From Clostridium beijerinckii (lineage in GTDB: Bacteria > Bacillota > Clostridia > Clostridiales > Clostridiaceae): a stretch of DNA of 64,000 nucleotides. The notes under the pieces are model-generated. The model was given only the letters and a program-made list of their open reading frames with translations. It made no database searches and was not told the origin of the DNA. Location of the stretch: positions 611,001 to 675,000 of the forward strand of contig NZ_CP073653.1 of NCBI RefSeq assembly GCF_018223745.1, given 5' to 3'. The position numbers and the translations under genes were made by a program. The stretch's first letter is position 1, and each line of letters begins with the position of its first letter. Shown one piece after another: positions 37,807 to 47,452 of the stretch.

Positions 37807-37846
37807 ATATTAAATATATTATATCACATATATTTAATATCTTAAA
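37807..37846 (-). promoter_or_regulatory. Dyad overlapping a probable fur promoter
   Basis: Perfect 13-bp arms ATATTAAATATAT (37807-37819) and ATATATTTAATAT (37828-37840) surround 8 bases. On the minus strand the dyad spans -10 TATAAT (37823-37818), with -35 TTTAAG (37846-37841) 17 bases away, the latter overlapping the mntP stop. It is a candidate operator for the Fur-family protein, though its AT-richness weakens the call. Confidence 0.45.
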
Positions 37847-38393
37847 AAAATATCATCTTAAAACCAAAAAATATAAGAGCTATCCCGCCAAAAAAGTTAG
37901 CATACGTTGTAACAAATTTTATTTTTTTAATATATCTACACATAAAAAATCCTACTGTACATGTAAATAAAGTGATTAATCCAATCAAAATTGAATCAAC
38001 ACAAAGTAGTAGATTGTATGAAATCTCATGAAATGCAGTGAATCCTATAACTAATGCATCTATACTAACGGATATTCCAAGTATTAAACAAGTAGTATTC
38101 TTTATTAAAATTTCAGTTTCTTTTTCCTTAAAGCCATCTATTATTATAAGAATTCCTACGATTGCCATAATTATTCCACCAGCAATGGAAGGTATACATG
38201 TAATATAAGTATCAAATAAATATCCTAAACTTCCACCTACATATGTAAATAAAAACTGAAAGAATGCAAATGATAATAAAAACTTTATTTTATGGATTCT
38301 ATTAATTCTAGGATTTAGACCGATTCCTAATGTTACGCCAAAAGCATCCATGGCCAGTGCAATTCCTATTATTATAATGTCGTACAAATTCAT
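37842..38393 (-). CDS. MntP-like manganese efflux family protein
   Basis: This 183-residue protein with six hydrophobic helices matches the MntP family of manganese exporters. The duplicated acidic helix motifs are present: IIGIALAMDAFGVTLGIGL in helix 1 and GISVSIDALVIGFTA in the second half. Linked on the minus strand to a Fur-family regulator, it probably takes part in metal homeostasis. Its substrate is an inference from family resemblance. The gene has a GGAGG site before its ATG on the minus strand. Confidence 0.88.
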   Translation of the reverse strand: MNLYDIIIIGIALAMDAFGVTLGIGLNPRINRIHKIKFLLSFAFFQFLFTYVGGSLGYLFDTYITCIPSIAGGIIMAIVGILIIIDGFKEKETEILIKNTTCLILGISVSIDALVIGFTAFHEISYNLLLCVDSILIGLITLFTCTVGFFMCRYIKKIKFVTTYANFFGGIALIFFGFKMIFF

Positions 38394-38581
38394 TTTCTCT
38401 TCCTCCTTTAAAATTAGACTTACTCTATAATAATTAAAGTTTTTTTAATATATGCAAAAATTTTAAAAAAAGTCTTTATTAAATCTTTTTTTTGTTGTAT
38501 ATTAATAAATAGTGTATTACTATTGGCTAAATAGTATAGCATATTTAACCAAATTAGTATAGCAAACAAGGAGGAAATTTC

Positions 38582-39799
38582 ATGTCAAATTGTATAATAG
38601 CTCAATCTGGGGGGCCAACAGCAGTAATTAATTCAAGTGTAGTAGGACTTTTAAATGCTAATAAAGAACTAAAAACTTTTGAAAAAGTTTATGGAGGCCT
38701 AAATGGTATTGAGGGTATATTAAATAGAAATATAATTGATTTGTCATCAGTTTCAGAAAATGAAATAGATAATTTTAGATTTACTCCATCTTCAGGACTT
38801 GGATCTTGTAGGTATAAATTAAAAGATTTAGATTCTTGTAGTGAAGAATATGAAAGTTTAATAGAAATACTTAGAGAATATGATATAACGTCATTCTTTT
38901 ATGTTGGTGGGAATGATTCTATGGATACCATAGCAAAGCTTTCACGATATGCAAAACAAAATGACATTGGAATAAGTTTTATAGGTATACCTAAAACTAT
39001 TGATAATGATTTAAAATTCACTGATCATACTCCTGGCTTTGGCAGCGCAGCAAAATTCATTGGAACAACAGCGCTTGAGACATATTTAGATGCATCAGTG
39101 TACATAAACAACGGTATATTTATTTTAGAAACAATGGGAAGGGATACAGGATGGCTTGCAGCTTCTGCATGTATTGCAAAGCTTGATGGAAAACCAATTG
39201 CAGATTTTATATATCTTCCTGAAGCAGCTTTTGATAAAATTAAATTTTTAAATGATGTTAGGCAAAGATTTGAAGAACAAAATAAAGTGTATATAATTGT
39301 ATCAGAAGGAATAAGAGATAAAGATGGAAGATTCATTTCTGAATTTGATTGTGTTTCTCAAGATAAATTTGGACACGTTCAATTAGGAGGTGTATCTGAA
39401 TACTTAAGAAGGATAATTCTTGATGCTGGATTTACAACAAGAGTAAAAGCACTACAACTTGGGGTTCTTCAACGTTGTGCAATGCATTGTGCTTCAGACA
39501 CTGATTTAACAGAAGCGTATAATGCTGGAAAGATGGCTTTACAATATGCTTCACAAGGAGAATCAGGGAAAATGGTTAGCATTAACAGGTTATCTAATGA
39601 GCCTTATGAAGTGAATTACCCATTAGTTAATGCAGAAGATGTAGCAAATAATGTTAAGTATTTCCCTATAGAATGGATTAATAAAGAAGGTAATTTTGTA
39701 ACACCTGAAGCGTGCTCATATTTTGAGCCATTAATCAAAGATTCTCCTAATTTAGCTTTTGAGAGAAATCTTCCAAAATATAAGGTATTTAATCAATAG
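38582..39799 (+). CDS. Pyrophosphate-dependent phosphofructokinase
   Basis: This 405-residue enzyme phosphorylates fructose 6-phosphate. It has the phosphofructokinase core, but the nucleotide loop reads GGNDSMDT instead of GGDGS, and the substrate loop reads IPKTIDNDL with Lys instead of Gly. These two changes mark the PPi-dependent (reversible) group. TDHTPGFGSAAKF and ETMGRDTGWLA also match that subfamily. PPi use is therefore a strong inference. AAGGAGG precedes the ATG. It stands alone with a terminator-like hairpin after it at 39851-39886. Confidence 0.9.
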   Translation: MSNCIIAQSGGPTAVINSSVVGLLNANKELKTFEKVYGGLNGIEGILNRNIIDLSSVSENEIDNFRFTPSSGLGSCRYKLKDLDSCSEEYESLIEILREYDITSFFYVGGNDSMDTIAKLSRYAKQNDIGISFIGIPKTIDNDLKFTDHTPGFGSAAKFIGTTALETYLDASVYINNGIFILETMGRDTGWLAASACIAKLDGKPIADFIYLPEAAFDKIKFLNDVRQRFEEQNKVYIIVSEGIRDKDGRFISEFDCVSQDKFGHVQLGGVSEYLRRIILDAGFTTRVKALQLGVLQRCAMHCASDTDLTEAYNAGKMALQYASQGESGKMVSINRLSNEPYEVNYPLVNAEDVANNVKYFPIEWINKEGNFVTPEACSYFEPLIKDSPNLAFERNLPKYKVFNQ

Positions 39800-39850
39800 A
39801 TAATAAGTATAAAATCGTAAGCTTAGATGTTTTAATATTTAACTAATAGA

Positions 39851-39886
39851 AGGATGTATATATGAAGAATTTCATTTATACATCCT
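39851..39886. terminator. Hairpin terminator after the phosphofructokinase gene
   Basis: 10-bp arms AGGATGTATA (39851-39860) and TATACATCCT (39877-39886), with AT-rich flanks but no long T-run, lie between convergent genes. Confidence 0.6.
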
Positions 39887-39963
39887 ATAAATTAATAGAA
39901 TTTTCAATAGTATAATAAATTTTATTATACTATTTATTTTTAGTTCTAAATCAAGAAAATTTG

Positions 39964-41268
39964 TTATTTTATTTTTCGTAAAGAGATATCTTCTAATACA
40001 TTTAAAAAGGTATCAACTTCTTCAATTGAATTATATAATGCAAAACTTACTCGTATCATTCCTAACATTTTTTTATCTGGATTATCAAGGAATTCTTTAG
40101 CTTCATCTTCACTTACGTTCATGAGCCTTCTACAATATGGATGGGAACAAAACCAGCCATGTCTTACAGAAATTCCTTTCTTTTTAGCCAAGATATCAGC
40201 TACATCATGATGATACATATCCTCTATATTAAAGGTAGCAATTCCAAGCCTATCACTGATGTTTTCAGTATCTCCATAGTTCATAATTTTAGGGATTTTC
40301 TTAAGTCCTTCTATAGTGTGCTCTAAAAGAAGTCTTTCATGTTTTTCTATATAGTCGTATCCAATGGTATTAATAACTCGTAATGAATTAACTAAGCTCA
40401 TTACACCCAAAAAATTTGGTGTTCCTGCTTCATTCTTCTCTGGTGGTGTAAGAAACTTAACCTCTCTATCCATTACTAATTCAACGGTTCCACCACCTAA
40501 ATAATCTGGATCTGCATCCATGAAATCCTCTTTTAATCCTATTATGACTCCTATACCAAAGGGAGAATAAATTTTGTGCGACGAAAATACTAAGAAATCA
40601 ATTTGATCATCATCTGTATCCCCGCTAATATTAACTCTTGTGTGTGGTACAAGTTGTGCACCATCTACAATCAATTTGGCACCATATTTATGAACCAGTT
40701 TTGCTATAAAATGAATATGATTTATATAACCAGTTACATTAGAAGCTCCAGTAAGAGATACATATTTTATTTTACCATTGCTTTTCTTTAGTTTCTCTTC
40801 CAACTCTTCAAGTTTAAGTCTGCCTTGTTGATCTACTTCGATATAATCAACGTTACCTCTTTTTCGCCAAGGCAAATCATTTGAATGATGCTCCATTCTA
40901 GAGGTTAATACTATTTCGTCTGGAGTTTTAGTAAGAGTTTTTGCTAGTTTGTTTATACCTTCAGTTGTATTACTAACGTATATTACAACATATTTATCTT
41001 TATCTTTTACATTGAAAAAATCCAATAAAAAATTTTTAGATTCTTTATATAAATTGGTGGTTATTTCAGCTTTTTGACCTGTTCCTCGTCCTATAGAAGC
41101 ATAAGTATTGCTCAATTGTTTTATATATTCAATACTTGACTTAATAGGCGGAGTTGTAGCTGCATTATCAAAATTTATTCCATCTATACAGTTTCCATCT
41201 GAATCACACACTTTTTCATCTAATCCAACAAATAAGTCTTTAATGTTTTCCTTATTTTCTATCTTCAT
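39964..41268 (-). CDS. Class V aminotransferase (cysteine desulfurase-like)
   Basis: This 434-residue PLP enzyme is of the SufS/NifS-like class V fold. The PLP Lys is in FSSHKIYSPFG, with DGAQLVPH before it and EHHSNDLPWR near residue 130. There is a long C-terminal domain with HGWFCSHPYCRRLM, an unusual Cys/His patch in place of the usual catalytic-loop Cys. Its substrate is not known; a cysteine or selenocysteine lyase is possible. ATG 41268-41266 sits 7-8 bases after GGAGG on the minus strand; earlier TTG and ATG codons lie on or too near that site. Confidence 0.85.
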   Translation of the reverse strand: MKIENKENIKDLFVGLDEKVCDSDGNCIDGINFDNAATTPPIKSSIEYIKQLSNTYASIGRGTGQKAEITTNLYKESKNFLLDFFNVKDKDKYVVIYVSNTTEGINKLAKTLTKTPDEIVLTSRMEHHSNDLPWRKRGNVDYIEVDQQGRLKLEELEEKLKKSNGKIKYVSLTGASNVTGYINHIHFIAKLVHKYGAKLIVDGAQLVPHTRVNISGDTDDDQIDFLVFSSHKIYSPFGIGVIIGLKEDFMDADPDYLGGGTVELVMDREVKFLTPPEKNEAGTPNFLGVMSLVNSLRVINTIGYDYIEKHERLLLEHTIEGLKKIPKIMNYGDTENISDRLGIATFNIEDMYHHDVADILAKKKGISVRHGWFCSHPYCRRLMNVSEDEAKEFLDNPDKKMLGMIRVSFALYNSIEEVDTFLNVLEDISLRKIK

Positions 41269-41432
41269 ATGCATCTCCTCCAATATATATATTATTCCTA
41301 TAATATATTTATTGTTCGCTTAAGAGGGCTGTAAAATTCATATCTTTTTCTTTCCATTTTGTACTATATATAATTGTTATGCATATTAATTAAGAGAAGC
41401 AAATATTATTTATTTATAGGAGGTAGTTTAAA

Positions 41433-41912
41433 ATGAACCCTGATAAGAAGTATATGTCTCAAGTCAGCTCGAGTGATAACGATATTAGATTTGTTCCACC
41501 AGCATTTATGAGTACAAATATCTACGAAAAAGCTTCGTTTGGTATTGATGATAATAATCGTAATTTAGATTTATTTCCTTCCGAAACAGGCATGCCTGAA
41601 TTATGTTATTATTCCGATAATCAAAATGAGGGAATTAGTAGTGGTCTCAATTTTAATAACATAGCTAATAATGAAATACCTACTACTTTTGATGCACTAA
41701 GAGGTCTTGATTTAGATTTAAATGAAGAAGATCTTGAAAGAAATAATTCTGATAATGATGTGAATAAAATTTATGCTAGAATTGAAAGAAGACATCCAGG
41801 AATATTCGCGACTCTTTATTCATATAGAATTCCTCGTCCGATAGTTAGAGTAATTATAAAAAGGTTGATAAAACTTACATTAGCATATTGCGATAAAAAT
41901 AATAACTATTAA
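41433..41912 (+). CDS. Hypothetical protein
   Basis: I do not recognise this 159-residue protein. The N-terminal two thirds are acidic and Asn-rich with little predicted structure; the C-terminal part is basic and hydrophobic (YSYRIPRPIVRVIIKRLIKLTLAY is shown only in part: RPIVRVIIKRLIKLT), perhaps a membrane-active or membrane-peripheral helix. AGGAGG sits well before the ATG, so expression is likely. A terminator follows at 41932. No context links it to its neighbours. Confidence 0.65.
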   Translation: MNPDKKYMSQVSSSDNDIRFVPPAFMSTNIYEKASFGIDDNNRNLDLFPSETGMPELCYYSDNQNEGISSGLNFNNIANNEIPTTFDALRGLDLDLNEEDLERNNSDNDVNKIYARIERRHPGIFATLYSYRIPRPIVRVIIKRLIKLTLAYCDKNNNY

Positions 41913-41931
41913 TAACCAGTTTAACATACAA

Positions 41932-41987
41932 AAATATCTTGAAGATTTACAACTACTATAATGTAAAATCTTTAAGATATTTCTTTA
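41932..41987 (+). terminator. Rho-independent terminator
   Basis: Two-part stem with arms AAATATCTT (41932-41940) plus AAGATTT, and AAATCTT plus AAGATATTT (41974-41982), then a T-rich tail. Confidence 0.8.
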
Positions 41988-42022
41988 CATAGCTTTTAAA
42001 AATAGGTTTCAATATATATGAG

Positions 42023-42637
42023 TTACACGCTTATCATAGCTAAAATTTTTTTAAAAAGTATTGGTTTTATACTTTCGATATCTGTTGGTTCTTTCAATAT
42101 TATAGTAGTAAAACATATGCTGCCAACTAATTCAAAAATCATAAATAATGTCATTTCAGCTTCTTCTTCGTTCATTCCTGATTTAGTTAGGTTTTTTACA
42201 AAAATATCTAGAACTTTCTTTACATCATTATAAGCTTCTGGTTTCATTATTGCCTTTCTATAAAGTCCCCATGAAATATTCTTATTAATTAGCTTCAACA
42301 GAGAAACATTATCTTTTAAATAATTTATTATATAATCAATAAAGAATAGTGTACGTTCTTTAAAATCTTTGCTTCCAAAAGCATTTGTTTTAGCTAATCC
42401 TTCTCGTATTATTTCATTACTTTTTTGAAGAATTAATTTATTTAAAATATCGTATTTATCACTGAAATACAGATAAAAAGTTCCTTTTGCTACTTTTGCA
42501 TTCTTAGTTATATCATCGATCGAAGTTTTTTCTATGCCATTTTTAAGAAATAAATCATATGCCGCTAAAAATAACTCTTCCTCTTTTAATTGTTTTTTAT
42601 TCTGGGTAAGAGATTTGTTGTTATTCTTTAAAGTCAT
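42023..42637 (-). CDS. TetR/AcrR family regulator
   Basis: This 204-residue regulator has the N-terminal TetR helix-turn-helix (LAAYDLFLKNGIEKTSIDDI, TKNAKVAKGTFYLYFSDKYD, here given as two pieces) and an all-helical ligand-binding C-terminus. It lies divergently from an ABC-F gene 260 bases away, so it may control that gene. No obvious palindromic operator is visible between them. The ligand is unknown. Confidence 0.9.
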   Translation of the reverse strand: MTLKNNNKSLTQNKKQLKEEELFLAAYDLFLKNGIEKTSIDDITKNAKVAKGTFYLYFSDKYDILNKLILQKSNEIIREGLAKTNAFGSKDFKERTLFFIDYIINYLKDNVSLLKLINKNISWGLYRKAIMKPEAYNDVKKVLDIFVKNLTKSGMNEEEAEMTLFMIFELVGSICFTTIILKEPTDIESIKPILFKKILAMISV

Positions 42638-42897
42638 ATTTTGCCTCCAAATTACGTGTTTAACTTATTATAAAGCAAATTAAATAATAATCCAAATTTT
42701 ACGTAGCGATAATAAAAAATTATCAATTAACTCTTAATATAGTTAAATTGATATAACACCGATAAGATAGTATAATTTAGTAGAGAAAATTTAGTTAAAC
42801 TATTAATCCATGATATATAGGATTTACGTTTTAATATTAAATTAAACCTTTATAGTTTAAATTCTGGATTTTCGTATGAAATACTGGAGGATAAAAA

Positions 42898-44817
42898 ATG
42901 ATTGTATTAAGTTGTAAAAATATATGTAAAAGTTATGGTATAAATACTATTTTGAAAGATGTAACATTTTCAATAAATGAAGGAGATAAGGTTGGTATAA
43001 TTGGATCAAATGGAGAAGGAAAAACAACCTTGTTTAAGATATTATCAAAAGAAATTACGCAAGATGATGGAGAAGTCTTTATAGATAAAAATAAATCTTT
43101 GGGTTATCTTGCTCAACATTTAGCATTAGATTCATGCAAAACGATTTATGATGAAATGCTCATTGTTTTTGAAGATCTCCAAAGGTTAGAACGGAAGATT
43201 ACAGAGTTAGAAGCTAAGATGAATGAACCGTATGATGAAAATAATGCTTCATATCATGAGAAAATTATAAAAGACTATGGAACTGCCCAAGATCTGTATC
43301 AAAACAGAGGTGGATATACATATAAGGGGGAAATATCTAGAGTTCTTAAAGGATTGGGATTTACTGAAGGTGACTTTGATAAACTAATTTCAACTTTAAG
43401 TGGAGGGCAGAAAACTAGAGTCGCACTTTGTAAGCTATTACTTTTAAATCCTGATATATTATTGCTTGATGAGCCTACAAATCATTTGGATTTGGAAGCA
43501 ATTGAATGGCTTGAAGAATATTTAAAAACCTATAAAGGAACTGTAATTGTAATTTCCCATGATAGATTTTTCTTGGATTCTGTAACAACAGGAACATTTC
43601 AGGTTATAAATGGTCATGTGAATTGTTATAATGCTCCATATACAAAATCTTTAGAACTTATGAAGAAAGATTATGAGGCTAAATTAAAAGCTTATAATTT
43701 ACAACAGACGGAAATAAAAAGACAAGAAGCAATAATAGAAAAATTTAGGTCATTCAATAGAGAGAAAAGTATAAAAGCAGCTGAAAGTAGAGAAAAGGCA
43801 CTTGATAAAATGGAAATTGTAGATGCTCCTGATAAAGAAAAAACCGCATCTAAGATTAAATTTGAGGCTTCCGTTAAAAGTGGATATGATGTGCTTCATG
43901 TGGAAAAGTTGGCTAAAAGCTATGGAGAAAAGAAATTATTCGATAATTTATCTTTTGATTTAAAAAGAGGAGAAAAGATTGCGTTAATAGGTGAAAATGG
44001 CCGGGGGAAAACCACACTTTTTAATATAATAATGGATAAAGTTAAAAGTGATTCAGGAGTTAAGGTTTTAGGAGTAAATGTTAATGTAGGATACTATGAT
44101 CAGGAACAATCTAATCTTGATCCTAATAAGACAATATTAAATGAAGTATGGGATGACTTTCCAGAGTTAACTACAAGTGAACTTAGAGGATTTCTTGGAT
44201 CATTTCTTTTTAGAGGCGATGATGTATTTAAAGAAATAAACAAGTTGAGCGGAGGAGAAAGATGTAGAATAAATCTCCTAAAATTAATGTTATCTAAATC
44301 AAACTTACTTCTATTAGATGAACCTACAAATCATTTGGATATTCCTTCGAGAGAGGCTCTTGAAGAAGCAATTTTAAGCTATGATGGTACATTAATTGTA
44401 ATTTCCCATGATAGATATTTTTTAAATAAAGTAATTAATAGAATATTGGAATTAGAAGAGCATGGAGTCAATGAATATCTTGGAAATTACAGCTACTATA
44501 CTGAAAAGAAGAAGAATCCACAGAGATTTGAAACATATGAGGGGCTAGCATCTGGAAAGACAAAAACTCAATTAAATGAAGAAAAGAAAAAGAAAAAGGC
44601 TCTAGAGAAAGAAGCTAAGGCTAAGCAAAATGAAATTAAGAATATAGAAACTAATATAACTCAAAATGAAGAAGCTCTTGAAAAGTTACAGGAGGAACTT
44701 TGTAAAGAAGAAGTTTATTCTAATCCATCTGAAAGTGAGAGAGTAAATAAGGAAATTAAGAATCTTCAAGAAACTATTGAAAAATTATATGAACAATGGG
44801 AAGAGCTTTCTAGTTAG
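42898..44817 (+). CDS. ABC-F family ribosome-associated ATPase
   Basis: This 639-residue soluble protein has two ABC domains and no membrane segments: Walker A motifs GSNGEGKTT (about 39) and GENGRGKTT (about 367), signatures LSGGQKTR and LSGGERCR, and DEPTNHLD twice. A linker of about 80 residues joins them and a Lys/Glu-rich coiled coil ends the protein. It looks closest to the YdiF branch of ABC-F proteins, which act on the ribosome in translation or antibiotic protection. Which of these applies here is not clear. GGAGG precedes the ATG. Confidence 0.9.
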   Translation: MIVLSCKNICKSYGINTILKDVTFSINEGDKVGIIGSNGEGKTTLFKILSKEITQDDGEVFIDKNKSLGYLAQHLALDSCKTIYDEMLIVFEDLQRLERKITELEAKMNEPYDENNASYHEKIIKDYGTAQDLYQNRGGYTYKGEISRVLKGLGFTEGDFDKLISTLSGGQKTRVALCKLLLLNPDILLLDEPTNHLDLEAIEWLEEYLKTYKGTVIVISHDRFFLDSVTTGTFQVINGHVNCYNAPYTKSLELMKKDYEAKLKAYNLQQTEIKRQEAIIEKFRSFNREKSIKAAESREKALDKMEIVDAPDKEKTASKIKFEASVKSGYDVLHVEKLAKSYGEKKLFDNLSFDLKRGEKIALIGENGRGKTTLFNIIMDKVKSDSGVKVLGVNVNVGYYDQEQSNLDPNKTILNEVWDDFPELTTSELRGFLGSFLFRGDDVFKEINKLSGGERCRINLLKLMLSKSNLLLLDEPTNHLDIPSREALEEAILSYDGTLIVISHDRYFLNKVINRILELEEHGVNEYLGNYSYYTEKKKNPQRFETYEGLASGKTKTQLNEEKKKKKALEKEAKAKQNEIKNIETNITQNEEALEKLQEELCKEEVYSNPSESERVNKEIKNLQETIEKLYEQWEELSS

Positions 44818-45168
44818 TTTAATTTGAGATAGACTAACAAGTTATAAAGAGAAAACTGGGAGAAAGACTATTAACATTATAAATAAAGGCATGTTTTGTG
44901 TATGGTGCAAATGTGAACTTAATTACAGTTTATTAGGTTTCATAAACTATGACAATGCATGCCTTTTATCAGGAAATTATATGTGTATTATATGCACATA
45001 TAGAGGATATTTTATATTTTAATTATTTTGATAGTCATACATAAAAATATGCATGAACATATTTTATAAAATATTAAGAACTACTAGTAATTTTTTTTAA
45101 GATATTTAGGTTAGAATGAAATTATAATAGAATTCAGATATAAAATTTTTAGATTGGAGATGGAATGT
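44818..45168. other. Intergenic region between ABC-F and the two-component operon
   Basis: It holds the terminator at 44885-44967 and an AT-rich promoter zone with a TATAAT at 45123-45128. I see no open frame of note. Confidence 0.5.
44885..44967 (+). terminator. Long terminator hairpin after the ABC-F gene
   Basis: Arms AAAGGCATG (44885-44893) and CATGCCTTT (44958-44966) close a loop of about 64 bases that has its own smaller pairings, followed by a T-rich end. Confidence 0.65.
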
Positions 45169-45876
45169 TTGGAAAAAGGAACTATTCTAATTGTGGATGA
45201 TGAAAAGGAAATAAGAGATTTAGTTGATATATATCTTAAGAGTGATGGATTTAATACTATAAATGCATGTGATGGTTTGGAAGCTATTAATTTAGTTAGA
45301 GATAATGATATAGATTTAATTATATTAGATGTTATGATGCCTAACTTAAATGGAATAGAGACTTGTTTAAAGATTAGAGAGATTAAAGAAATGCCTATAA
45401 TAATGTTATCTGCGAAAAGTGAAGATATTGACAAGATATTAGGACTTAATATGGGTGCAGATGATTATTTAACGAAACCATTCAATCCATTAGAGTTAGT
45501 TGCAAGAGTCAAGTCACAACTTAGAAGATTTCATATGTTTGGTAAGAACACAAATATGTTAGAAGTAGAAGAAGAAAATATAATACAAATAGAAGATCTT
45601 ACAATAAAGTTAGAAACACATGAAGTATTGTTAGGCGATAATATAGTGAAACTCACTCCGACAGAATTTGATATATTATCATTGTTAGCTCAAAGCCGAG
45701 GTAAAGTATTTTCAATAGAAAATATTTATGAGAGTGTTTGGAATCAGGAATTCATGACTTCTGATAACACTGTTATGGTTCATATAAGAAAAATAAGAGA
45801 GAAAATAGAAGAAAATCCAAGAAATCCTCGATTTATAAAGACTGTTTGGGGGGTAGGATATAAAGTTGAGAAATAA
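45169..45876 (+). CDS. OmpR family response regulator (VanR-like)
   Basis: This 235-residue regulator has a receiver domain (acidic VDDEKE, phospho-acceptor Asp in LIILDVMMPNLNG, Lys in LTKPFNP) and a winged-helix DNA-binding domain (LTPTEFDILSLLAQSRGKVF, VHIRKIREKIEENPRNPRFI). TTG 45169 is preferred over ATG 45160, as GGAG (45156-45159) is then 9 bases upstream; this is not certain. Its kinase overlaps it by 11 bases. Downstream lysozyme and VanW-type genes suggest a cell-wall signal, similar to VanR. Confidence 0.9.
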   Translation: MEKGTILIVDDEKEIRDLVDIYLKSDGFNTINACDGLEAINLVRDNDIDLIILDVMMPNLNGIETCLKIREIKEMPIIMLSAKSEDIDKILGLNMGADDYLTKPFNPLELVARVKSQLRRFHMFGKNTNMLEVEEENIIQIEDLTIKLETHEVLLGDNIVKLTPTEFDILSLLAQSRGKVFSIENIYESVWNQEFMTSDNTVMVHIRKIREKIEENPRNPRFIKTVWGVGYKVEK

Positions 45877-47374
45877 AGATGTTGGAAGGCATAGAACTTT
45901 TAGCAATGACATTCCAAATTCAAAATTACTACAGTATACTGAAAAATTAATACGAAGTATAAAAAAGAGAATTGAGAAGAATATAAGATTTGAACTTATG
46001 ATGGTTATAGGAATATGCTTTTTAGTAGCATTTATCTTCTATAGTTTTTCTAATAATCTTTTTAAGAGAGAGCATACTGAGCCGCAGATAAAATATGATT
46101 ATGATTCTATTGAGAGGTCTGCAAATGATTTGGCTAAACAAATAGAGTCTCAAGAAAATTTGAAATTAGAAGATAAAGATAAGATTAATGATATTTTAGA
46201 AAATGTATCTGATGGAGAGGAAAGTTATATAACAGATTTAGATGGAAAGGTGTTATATAAAACTAAAAATGTTGCAGAGGAAAATATAGATATTTATAGT
46301 GCACTAAAAAGTGCAATGACAAATGTAAATAGTGAAAAGATTGGTGAACCAAGAGAAAAAAGTTATATAATGCCTCTAAAGATAGGAACTGATAGGGTGT
46401 ATTTAATCTATTCAAAGATTCCAGAAGCAAGGATAACATACAATACAATTAGCACGTCAAATTCATCTTTAGCACTAATTCTTACAGTTATAGTTTTTAT
46501 AGTTTTATTTGTTGTAATAACTAATAATAAGATGAAATATTTAGATGAGATTGCAGTCGGTCTTAAGATAATAGCAAGTGGTAACTTGAATTATAGGATA
46601 GAAGAAAAGGGAACAGATGAAATTAAAAATATAGCTTATAATATAAATCAAATGGCTAAAGAAATTGGAGAGAAAATTAGTGCTGAGAGAGATGCAGAAA
46701 AAACAAAAGCAGATTTGATAACGAATGTTTCTCATGATTTAAGGACGCCACTGACATCTGTGATGGGATACATAGGGCTTGTTATTCAAAACAGGTATAA
46801 AGATGAAAAAGAAATGGAGGAATACTTAAACATAGCATTCAATAAAGCTGAAAGATTAAAGCTACTAATTGATGATTTATTCGAGTATACTAAGCTAAAT
46901 AACAGCGGAATAACACTAACAAAGACTAAAGTTAATCTAGCAGAATTTCTATCACAATTAATAGAAGAATTGACACCGTTACTCGATGAAAATAAATTAA
47001 CGATATATAAAAAATTCGAATCTGAAAAAATCTCAGTTTCTATAGATACATTAAAGATGCTTAGAGTTTTTGAGAATATAATAACAAATGCAATAAAATA
47101 TTCGTATAAACCAGGAGAAATATTAATAGGATTATACGAGAAGGATGGTAAAGCCATTGTAGTTTTTAGAAATAAAGGAGACCATTTATCAAAAGAAAAA
47201 AGTGAAAAATTATTTGATAGATTTTATAGACTAGATGAATCTAGAAATACTAATACAGGAGGATCAGGTCTTGGGTTAGCTATTTCTAAGAATATAGTAG
47301 AATTGCATGACGGCAAAATATGGGCTGAATCAGTAGGAAATAATATAAGTTTTTATGTACAACTAAACCTATAA
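45866..47374 (+). CDS. Sensor histidine kinase (VanS-like)
   Basis: This 502-residue membrane kinase has two transmembrane helices (about 48-68 and 195-218) around an extracellular sensor region of about 125 residues, a HAMP linker, and HisKA with NVSHDLRTPLTSVMGYIGL (His at about 290). The catalytic part has the N-box ENIITNAIKYSYKP and the G-box TGGSGLGLAISKNIVELHDG. The HDLRTPLTSVMGY motif and the VanR-like partner are typical of the VanS group; envelope stress is the likely signal. The start is TTG 45866, 11 bases inside the regulator gene. Confidence 0.9.
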   Translation: MRNKDVGRHRTFSNDIPNSKLLQYTEKLIRSIKKRIEKNIRFELMMVIGICFLVAFIFYSFSNNLFKREHTEPQIKYDYDSIERSANDLAKQIESQENLKLEDKDKINDILENVSDGEESYITDLDGKVLYKTKNVAEENIDIYSALKSAMTNVNSEKIGEPREKSYIMPLKIGTDRVYLIYSKIPEARITYNTISTSNSSLALILTVIVFIVLFVVITNNKMKYLDEIAVGLKIIASGNLNYRIEEKGTDEIKNIAYNINQMAKEIGEKISAERDAEKTKADLITNVSHDLRTPLTSVMGYIGLVIQNRYKDEKEMEEYLNIAFNKAERLKLLIDDLFEYTKLNNSGITLTKTKVNLAEFLSQLIEELTPLLDENKLTIYKKFESEKISVSIDTLKMLRVFENIITNAIKYSYKPGEILIGLYEKDGKAIVVFRNKGDHLSKEKSEKLFDRFYRLDESRNTNTGGSGLGLAISKNIVELHDGKIWAESVGNNISFYVQLNL

Positions 47375-47452
47375 TTAATTACTAAATTATAGGTACTTTT
47401 TCTGTTGTAAATTAATATTTATATTAGAGAAGTATTTTTATGTGGAGGAAAT

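Noticed and set aside
42638..42897. TetR operator between the TetR and ABC-F genes
   Set aside because: TTACGT-like strings appear twice, but no palindrome with suitable spacing stands out.
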